Positions 41,340 through 47,151 of a stretch of DNA of 47,151 bases are shown one piece after another. Below the pieces are notes generated by a model. That model saw only the letters and a list, made by a program, of their open reading frames with translations, had not been told where the DNA came from and did not search any database. A program made the translations under genes and the position numbers. Source of the stretch: JBBPYR01 sp038199755 (GTDB lineage: Bacteria > Chloroflexota > Ktedonobacteria > Ktedonobacterales > Ktedonobacteraceae); contig JBBPYR010000256.1 of the NCBI GenBank assembly GCA_038199755.1, positions 1 through 47,151 on the forward strand, in the 5' to 3' direction. How positions within the stretch are numbered: the stretch's first letter is position 1; every line of letters begins with the position of its first letter.

Positions 41340-42767
41340 TTACTCCTTTTTATTATCCTCTGCTTGTGCATCGTTCGACTCAAGTGTCCGTAAGACACGT
41401 GCCGGAACGCCCACAACCAGCGTGTGGGGAGGAACATCTTTCTTGACAACGGCACCGGCTCCGGTATAGGCATGTTCGCCAATAGTGACAGGTGCGACGA
41501 GTATGGTATCACAGCCAATAAACGCGCCATCGCCAATAGTTGTGCGGTGTTTATTTTTGCCATCAAAATTGGAGGTAATCGTGCCTGCGGCAATATTCAC
41601 GGCATCACCCACGGTAGCGTCGCCAAGATAACTGAAATGGTGCATATCCGTCTCTGCACCGATGGAGGAATTTTTGACCTCTGCGAAATTGCCCATCCGT
41701 ACATTCTGTGCGAGATGTGCCCCCTGGCGACAATGGCTGAACGGTCCCATGCTCACACCATCCTCGAAAAGAGACTCCTCTACGGCTGAATTGCGTATTA
41801 CACACCCATTTCCAATCGTTGACTGGTAAATAGTGGTGCCGGGGCCAATGCGACAGGCCGCGCCGATAGTTGTCTTCCCTGTTATCATTGTACCAGGCAA
41901 GATAATAGTGTCTGCACCAATAACGACATCACGGTCGATATAGGTTGTAGATGGGTCTACAATGGTCACGCCAGCATACATATGTTGCTCTAAAATGCGC
42001 CGACGCAGTAATTGCTCTGCCTCGGCCAATTGCACGCGATTGTTAATGCCAATGGTTTCATCAAGTGTGCCTTCCACAGTAGAGATAACACGATTTTGTG
42101 TGCCTGCTATTCCTATCAGGTCGGTCAGATAATACTCTCCACTGGGGTTGCGCGGCAATGTCATGAGTGTTTGCCACAACCAGGAACGATCAAAGCAATA
42201 GACGCCGGAATTAACCTCTGTGATGCGCTTCTGCTCTTCGGTCGCACGCTTGACCTCGACGATCGCGCGTACTCGTCCTTGCGCATCACGCACGATGCGC
42301 CCAAAATCGGAGGGCTGCACGGTGCGGGCGGTCAGGAACGTAATGGTTGCCTGGCGTGTGAGATGCTCAACGAGCACTCGTGCTAACATCTCACTACTGA
42401 CTAAGGGTGTATCGCCATAGCAGACGAGCACGGTTTGTGGCAGGGGTTGTAGCGCATCGATGACGGACTGGGCAGACAGGACTGCATGGCCCGTGCCTAG
42501 CGGCTCTTGCTGAAAAGCATAGAGGCAACGCTCACCCATAGCGTGTTGCACCTGCTCCGCCTCATGGCCGAGCACTACGATGGGGCGGGGGGTTGAGATA
42601 GTAGTGTTCAGGGATGAAAAGGCAGCGGTGGTGGGAATGGCTTCTATAGCATCAAGCACATGAGCAAGAAGAGGTTGCCCAACGAGCGGGTGAAGGACCT
42701 TGTTTAAGGTTGAACGCATCCGCGTTCCCTTGCCAGCAGCAAGGACGACGGTTGCATATGTATTCAT
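41340..42767 (-). CDS. glmU: Bifunctional N-acetylglucosamine-1-P uridyltransferase/acetyltransferase
   Basis: A 475-residue GlmU. The N-terminal uridyltransferase half has LAAGKGTRMRSTLNKVLHPL and VCYGDTPLV. The C-terminal half is a left-handed beta-helix with hexapeptide repeats and the acetyltransferase residues in MGNFAEVKNSSIG and HFSYLGDATVG. It makes UDP-GlcNAc for peptidoglycan. It is the first of a likely glmU-CBS-HMG-CoA lyase operon. Ribosome site is weak at 42767. Confidence 0.97.
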   Translation of the reverse strand: MNTYATVVLAAGKGTRMRSTLNKVLHPLVGQPLLAHVLDAIEAIPTTAAFSSLNTTISTPRPIVVLGHEAEQVQHAMGERCLYAFQQEPLGTGHAVLSAQSVIDALQPLPQTVLVCYGDTPLVSSEMLARVLVEHLTRQATITFLTARTVQPSDFGRIVRDAQGRVRAIVEVKRATEEQKRITEVNSGVYCFDRSWLWQTLMTLPRNPSGEYYLTDLIGIAGTQNRVISTVEGTLDETIGINNRVQLAEAEQLLRRRILEQHMYAGVTIVDPSTTYIDRDVVIGADTIILPGTMITGKTTIGAACRIGPGTTIYQSTIGNGCVIRNSAVEESLFEDGVSMGPFSHCRQGAHLAQNVRMGNFAEVKNSSIGAETDMHHFSYLGDATVGDAVNIAAGTITSNFDGKNKHRTTIGDGAFIGCDTILVAPVTIGEHAYTGAGAVVKKDVPPHTLVVGVPARVLRTLESNDAQAEDNKKE

Positions 42768-42892
42768 AATAGGAAATGTGTTCCTTTGTCTTCAACATTT
42801 CAGCGATATCTGTGTAAGCCAGATTTTATTAGCGTGGTTTTCATGCTTCGCTTCTACCCACAATCAACAAGACTTCTTATAGAATAAAAAAA

Positions 42893-42963
42893 CTCGGGCG
42901 CCAAGATTCGAACTTGGGATGGCGGTTCCAAAGACCGCTGCCTTACCGCTTGGCCACGCCCGA
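42893..42963 (-). tRNA. tRNA-Gln (anticodon UUG)
   Basis: On the minus strand the acceptor TCGGGCG pairs with CGCCCGA. The anticodon stem GCGGT/ACCGC encloses CTTTGGA, giving anticodon TTG. The T arm CCAAG-TTCGAAT-CTTGG is intact. Discriminator base G, CCA not encoded, and a T run follows. The rest of the 416-bp gap holds the restriction gene promoter. Confidence 0.93.
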
Positions 42964-43086
42964 ACGATGCATGGTACGAAAAACCCTGCATTGTGAAGTA
43001 CAATATTTGTATCTCACGGCATGTATAGTACACGAAATGCGAGCGTTTGTCAACAGAACATTTTTGCGTTTTCAGGGCTTTCTCAT

Positions 43087-43129
43087 CCATCAGTGATGGC
43101 TTGACCAATGGTTCTTAACCCTCTATACT
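43087..43129 (+). promoter_or_regulatory. Promoter of the restriction-modification gene with an adjacent palindrome
   Basis: TTGACC (43101-43106), a 17-nt spacer and TATACT (43124-43129). The palindrome CCATCA-G-TGATGG (43087-43099) abuts the -35, a likely regulator site. Confidence 0.7.
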
Positions 43130-43183
43130 GCCCTCATACAATACATCACATCACTATATAAAAAGAGTCGAGGCCGTGGAGCT

Positions 43184-46100
43184 ATGCAACAACATTCTGC
43201 GTCTATCAAACTTCCCCAATTTACTGATCTTGCCACATTTGCTTTACAACTGACTCAAGCATTCACCACTTGGCGTTCTCCTAGAACGGGCGAAGACGCA
43301 CTGAGCTATTTTACGCATACGCCCCACTACACAGGAGATGAACACGAACTGCGAGCATCATTAATTCGTGAGCGTATCTTACCTGTCTTCCACTATGTCC
43401 CTGCACAAATCGAATATGAAAGCACAGAACGCTTCGATATTGTGCTACGCAGCATTCATCAGCAAAATAGCCGCAGAATTGCTATCATTGAGACAAAAAG
43501 CTCTTCAGTCCGTCATTTAGCAGCTATACAAAAAAGGGGTGAAACTCCACTTCAACAACTCGAAAGATATCTGTCACAAGCGGGTCTTTATCTGGGTGTG
43601 CTCACGAACGGAGATGAATGGTATCTCTTTGACTTCGCATTAGGGCGTGAGCCATTAGCCTCTTTTAGTCTTATTGACCTTGCAACCTTACTACAAGGCA
43701 TTACCAGCAAGGAAGCAGTCGAGCAACGCTTAAATAGTAATCCACTCCTCAAGCAAGCTCTCATGATCACGTTTTACCACCTCAATGCGCAACGTTGGGA
43801 ACAGGTAGACACATTTCGTGAATACCTTACGAATAATGAGTACTATCACGTAGCTTCTCTCACCTTACCAAGTACAACAGAAACACTTGTTTTCAATATT
43901 AAGCAGGTTTTAGGAGAATTGCGTCAAACTATTCGCGCTCAATTCGCATTGCTTCAGCACCGTTATGAAAGCTATCAGGAACAATGCACGAAAGTCAGTG
44001 CGCTAGACCATCGCTCCTTTACAACAGTTGTAGACAATACAATAAAACAGGTTGGAACATTTGGCGCAGCTTTTCAGTTAACGGATGCCACTCAAGTGCG
44101 TACTGCAATTCACGCACTACTTTCTCAACTCGTAGAACACTATCTCATCGATGGTGATATTGCTACGTTTGAAAGTGAGTACTTACGACAGGCACATGAA
44201 TTACTCGCTAGTCATCAGCTTAGCCAGACATCGCTTCTTGAAAAAAAGGCGGCAAGAAATGTACGTATCGTGCCTCCAACTACAGGGCTCGATGCGCTAA
44301 AAGGATTACTACAAACGCACTACAGCTATTTACAGGCACTTGATGAAGAGCATTATCTTAGTAAGAAAATGATGAACGCGTATCAGTCCTGGCAGACAAG
44401 TGTTCACGATGTCTTTCACAATCCTCAAGACGAATTTTGTCTACAAACCGCTTATATTCATTTTGTACGGCTCTTCTTTGTGCGTGTTTGTGAAGACTAC
44501 CATCTTATTCCTCGTCGTATTTCTGATGGACCTTTTGCACGCTTTGAAGCTTATCGTACTGAATTGCTAACAGGCATTAAAGACACGTATTTACGTTTGC
44601 TGGAAGAGACCTATCAACGTGCGCAGGCTGTCTATCATAACTTCTTTGGTCACAACGCCTTTTATGATTGGTTCACGCTTGATGACTATACCATCCTTGC
44701 CCTTTTCGACCTTCTTAATCGCTACGATTTTCAAGGCTTAAGCGCAGATGTTCTTGGTAGAGTTTACAATGAAGGGTATATCGAAGCAAAAGACCGAAGT
44801 GAGCGCGGCCAATTTTATACACCTCCACATATTGTAAAATATATGCTGGATGCACTTGGTATTCCTTCTATGGAAGAGACCGATGAAACCAAAGCTCGAG
44901 CTTTTTTAGAAAAAAGTGTTGGAGACTTCTCCTGTGGTAGCGGAACCTTCCTTGTAGAGGCGGCGGCACGTAAAAGTGCTATCGTACAACGTCTTGTTCG
45001 TGCGAGAGAAATTGACCCTGAATATGCACTTCGTCTTTTGACAGAAACATTCCTCGGCTTTGATCTGAATCCTTTTGCATGCTACCTTGCAGAAGTAAAT
45101 CTACTGATCCAATGCCTGCCACTTCTCCTGAATGACTCTGGAGAGCTTTGTCGCAGTGTTACACGCTTCCATATTTATTGTGCTGATGCACTTGCTCCTA
45201 CTGTAGCAGAACAAACGCGAGCACTTATTCAAGGCACCGGAACAGATCGTCTTACCTTATTGCCTCCACGTCCAAAAAGGCATACATTATCCGACGATGA
45301 GCAAGCTATTCTGCGTATTAAAGATGCTAAGGGACTTCCTAGCGAGTTCACACTTTTAGACTTGAACCAGCGAGGGTTAGACTATATCTTAGGCAATCCA
45401 CCGTATGTTAGCGCAGGCGAGAGTGAAGATAATCTCAAATATCGTAATGACATCACTAATTTTGGCATCTATCATTTACTTCATCAACGCTGGGATTTGT
45501 TTATTCCTTTCTTTGAGCGTAACCTACAATTTTTACGGCCAGAAACTGGGAAGTTAGGTTTGATTGTATCCAAAGGAATTGAGACTGAAGGCTATGCAGA
45601 AAAGCTCCGTCATCTCCTAAGCCACTCTTACCGCCTGTTACAAATCGACTTTTTTCCTAGACTACGTCTCTTTCAGGATGCCGCCGTTGAAAATACTATT
45701 GTGTTGTTAGAAAATCGCCTACCTGACGATGAACATGCAGTGATGAGGCGTAAGCATACACAAGCTGATGGTAAGCACTACGAGACATTACCGGACATCT
45801 TACAACTAGAGGGGAACGGGCAAATCTTTCGTTGGCGTTATGACCGTCTCCTCGATAAAACGATGGCGGAAGGGACAATACCGCTCTGTGCTATTGTCTA
45901 CATCGGAACAGGGGTAGAAGCACAGAGTAAAGAGGTGTTTGACCCAATTGTTCATGGTAAACGCCAAAAGCTTTTCACCCTTGATACTGTCTTTTTACCG
46001 CTATCTAACCAAAGCAGACCTGCTGACTATCCTGACACGGGAGTATTAGGCAACGACATTGATCGCTATTATTTGCGTCGAACAAGATATGTAGCGTATG

Positions 46101-47062
46101 AAAAGTATCGTGCTAAAATGCGTCGTCCTCGCAACATAATCCTATTTCAAACCTCTGAGAAACTTTTACTTGGTGAAACTTCTGGTGGCTACTATGATCG
46201 TTCGCAATTGTTCGCCAACCATAGTGTGCAAGTCGTTGTCCCTTGGTCGATCTTAGAAAGAGGAGGAGCTATCGAGGAAAAAGGCATTAAAACCGTCTTG
46301 CGCGAATCTCAGGAGCTTGCCAGCATCACAACTCCCTTATCTCCTGTAGCGGAGTTGTTTGATTTACGCTATATTCTAGGAATTATTAACAGCCAATTCA
46401 TGAGAAGATATATCGTTGCTAATAAGCTGGAAGGGACACGAGAAGGACGTATTTATCCTGATGTCTGGAAACGCCTTCCCATAAAAATTGCGTCAACAGA
46501 ACGCCAATTACAAGTGGCCTCTTTAGTCGATGAAATTCAGGCTCACTATGTGCTACTATCATCATTGCCTACGCCACAACGTGTTGCAGAAGATTCTTCT
46601 ATTATCTATCGTGAAATTCAAAGCTATCTTGTCAGACAAGATGTACGTTTTGTAGGTGATATTCAAAATACCATAGGTGAGAAGCCACTTTTACGAGACG
46701 GAAAACTCATTTTACATCGTCAGCCACTGGCCTATCTGGAAGCCCCTACAGAGCCAGCCATTCTTCGCTACATTGAACTCTATCTTACCCAACTCCATCC
46801 TGAGTTGCAAGGATATAGTTGGGCAGAGGCACGCAGACGAATACAAATTCCAGCTACCATAGCAGCACTTCATACATTCATGGCTGCTATCGATGCTATT
46901 GCTACTCAAGAAGCACAAATCCGCGCTAGCATTGCTAGCTTATTAACACAAGTAGAAGCACTTGTTGAAAATATCTATCAAGAGGCGGCTGATGAAGAGA
47001 GGCTTGCGATCATCAAGAAGCAAAAAGAACAAAGGAATGGAAACGGGCTTGCTCTCTTCTAG
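43184..47062 (+). CDS. Type IIG restriction-modification enzyme (Eco57I-like)
   Basis: A 1292-residue single-chain enzyme. The N-terminal nuclease has D85 (RFDIVLR) and E103-T-K105 (IIETKSS), a PD-(D/E)xK pattern. Residues about 520-800 carry the N6-adenine methyltransferase: RGQFYTPPHIV, motif I GDFSCGSGTFL (Asp581) and motif IV NPPY (Asn738). The C-terminal 450 residues resemble a TaqI-type target-recognition domain (LGNDIDRYYLRRTRYVAY). Cutting and methylation in one chain needs no partner gene. Base composition is visibly more AT-rich than the flanking glmU region, suggesting transfer. The recognition site is unknown. Confidence 0.9.
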   Translation: MQQHSASIKLPQFTDLATFALQLTQAFTTWRSPRTGEDALSYFTHTPHYTGDEHELRASLIRERILPVFHYVPAQIEYESTERFDIVLRSIHQQNSRRIAIIETKSSSVRHLAAIQKRGETPLQQLERYLSQAGLYLGVLTNGDEWYLFDFALGREPLASFSLIDLATLLQGITSKEAVEQRLNSNPLLKQALMITFYHLNAQRWEQVDTFREYLTNNEYYHVASLTLPSTTETLVFNIKQVLGELRQTIRAQFALLQHRYESYQEQCTKVSALDHRSFTTVVDNTIKQVGTFGAAFQLTDATQVRTAIHALLSQLVEHYLIDGDIATFESEYLRQAHELLASHQLSQTSLLEKKAARNVRIVPPTTGLDALKGLLQTHYSYLQALDEEHYLSKKMMNAYQSWQTSVHDVFHNPQDEFCLQTAYIHFVRLFFVRVCEDYHLIPRRISDGPFARFEAYRTELLTGIKDTYLRLLEETYQRAQAVYHNFFGHNAFYDWFTLDDYTILALFDLLNRYDFQGLSADVLGRVYNEGYIEAKDRSERGQFYTPPHIVKYMLDALGIPSMEETDETKARAFLEKSVGDFSCGSGTFLVEAAARKSAIVQRLVRAREIDPEYALRLLTETFLGFDLNPFACYLAEVNLLIQCLPLLLNDSGELCRSVTRFHIYCADALAPTVAEQTRALIQGTGTDRLTLLPPRPKRHTLSDDEQAILRIKDAKGLPSEFTLLDLNQRGLDYILGNPPYVSAGESEDNLKYRNDITNFGIYHLLHQRWDLFIPFFERNLQFLRPETGKLGLIVSKGIETEGYAEKLRHLLSHSYRLLQIDFFPRLRLFQDAAVENTIVLLENRLPDDEHAVMRRKHTQADGKHYETLPDILQLEGNGQIFRWRYDRLLDKTMAEGTIPLCAIVYIGTGVEAQSKEVFDPIVHGKRQKLFTLDTVFLPLSNQSRPADYPDTGVLGNDIDRYYLRRTRYVAYEKYRAKMRRPRNIILFQTSEKLLLGETSGGYYDRSQLFANHSVQVVVPWSILERGGAIEEKGIKTVLRESQELASITTPLSPVAELFDLRYILGIINSQFMRRYIVANKLEGTREGRIYPDVWKRLPIKIASTERQLQVASLVDEIQAHYVLLSSLPTPQRVAEDSSIIYREIQSYLVRQDVRFVGDIQNTIGEKPLLRDGKLILHRQPLAYLEAPTEPAILRYIELYLTQLHPELQGYSWAEARRRIQIPATIAALHTFMAAIDAIATQEAQIRASIASLLTQVEALVENIYQEAADEERLAIIKKQKEQRNGNGLALF

Positions 47063-47151
47063 CTTGACGCTCCCTAGCTGTGATTGTATTGTGAAAATTA
47101 GGGGGACCGTGGCCGCACCTTTGAGCAATCATCAAAACGATTGGGGCCAAA

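Noticed and set aside
42893..42963. tRNA-Gln as integration site for the restriction gene
   Set aside because: The restriction gene is on the 5' side of the tRNA, with no integrase and no repeated tRNA 3' end found.

Overview
The window looks like a chromosomal segment of a Chloroflexota bacterium, probably a Ktedonobacteria-type soil organism. This is an inference from gene content: a large kdp locus with a split KdpD, a UDG-linked radical SAM protein, a DUF4032 kinase-like protein, a homocysteine methyltransferase/MTHFR fusion, a eukaryotic-type Ser/Thr kinase, and moderate GC with AT-richer islands. No marker in the window fixes the species. Most genes are complete and densely packed.

Layout. 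1-6400 (minus strand): an SDR plus cytochrome P450 operon, a small membrane protein, a secreted NlpC/P60-like protein, an AT-rich gap, a histidine phosphatase, an array of inverted and 78-bp tandem repeats, and a PfkB sugar kinase whose 3' end lies inside that array. 6700-17940 (plus strand): a potassium-uptake supercluster in the order kdpD C-terminal half, kdpE, USP-like protein, receiver protein, 27-aa membrane peptide, kdpF, kdpA, kdpB, kdpC, kdpD N-terminal half, Ser/Thr kinase. The two halves of KdpD are separate genes at opposite ends. 17970-20120 (minus): a threonine dehydratase-like enzyme and a radical SAM DNA-repair protein with an SOS-type operator. 20338-21750 (plus): DUF4032 protein.

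21800-29110 (minus): recA on its own SOS-like promoter, preceded on the same strand by a tyrS-mtnP-dnaX-ybaB-recR series. 29390-31000: an hsp20 gene, then an AT-rich two-gene PIN/PD-(D/E)xK-like module on the minus strand with its own promoter and repeated operator-like sites. 31160-34440 (plus): an MFS transporter and the MetH-like/MetF fusion. 34505-36121 (minus): DUF255 thioredoxin-like protein. 36500-38880 (plus): infC with an AUU start, then a CtpA-like protease lacking the usual catalytic Lys. 38955-42767 (minus): HMG-CoA lyase, CNNM/CorC-type CBS protein, glmU, then tRNA-Gln(UUG). 43184-47062 (plus): a large, AT-rich single-polypeptide Type IIG restriction-modification enzyme.

Two structural themes are not explained by genes. 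First, convergent gene pairs end in long near-perfect hairpins; two of these have 32-bp perfect arms and 4-nt loops. Second, elements bounded by GTAGGGG...CCCCTAC recur and twice supply the TAG stop codon of the adjacent gene. Non-AUG starts behind strong Shine-Dalgarno sequences are clear for infC (ATT) and suspected for recA (CTG) and the DUF4032 gene (ATA).
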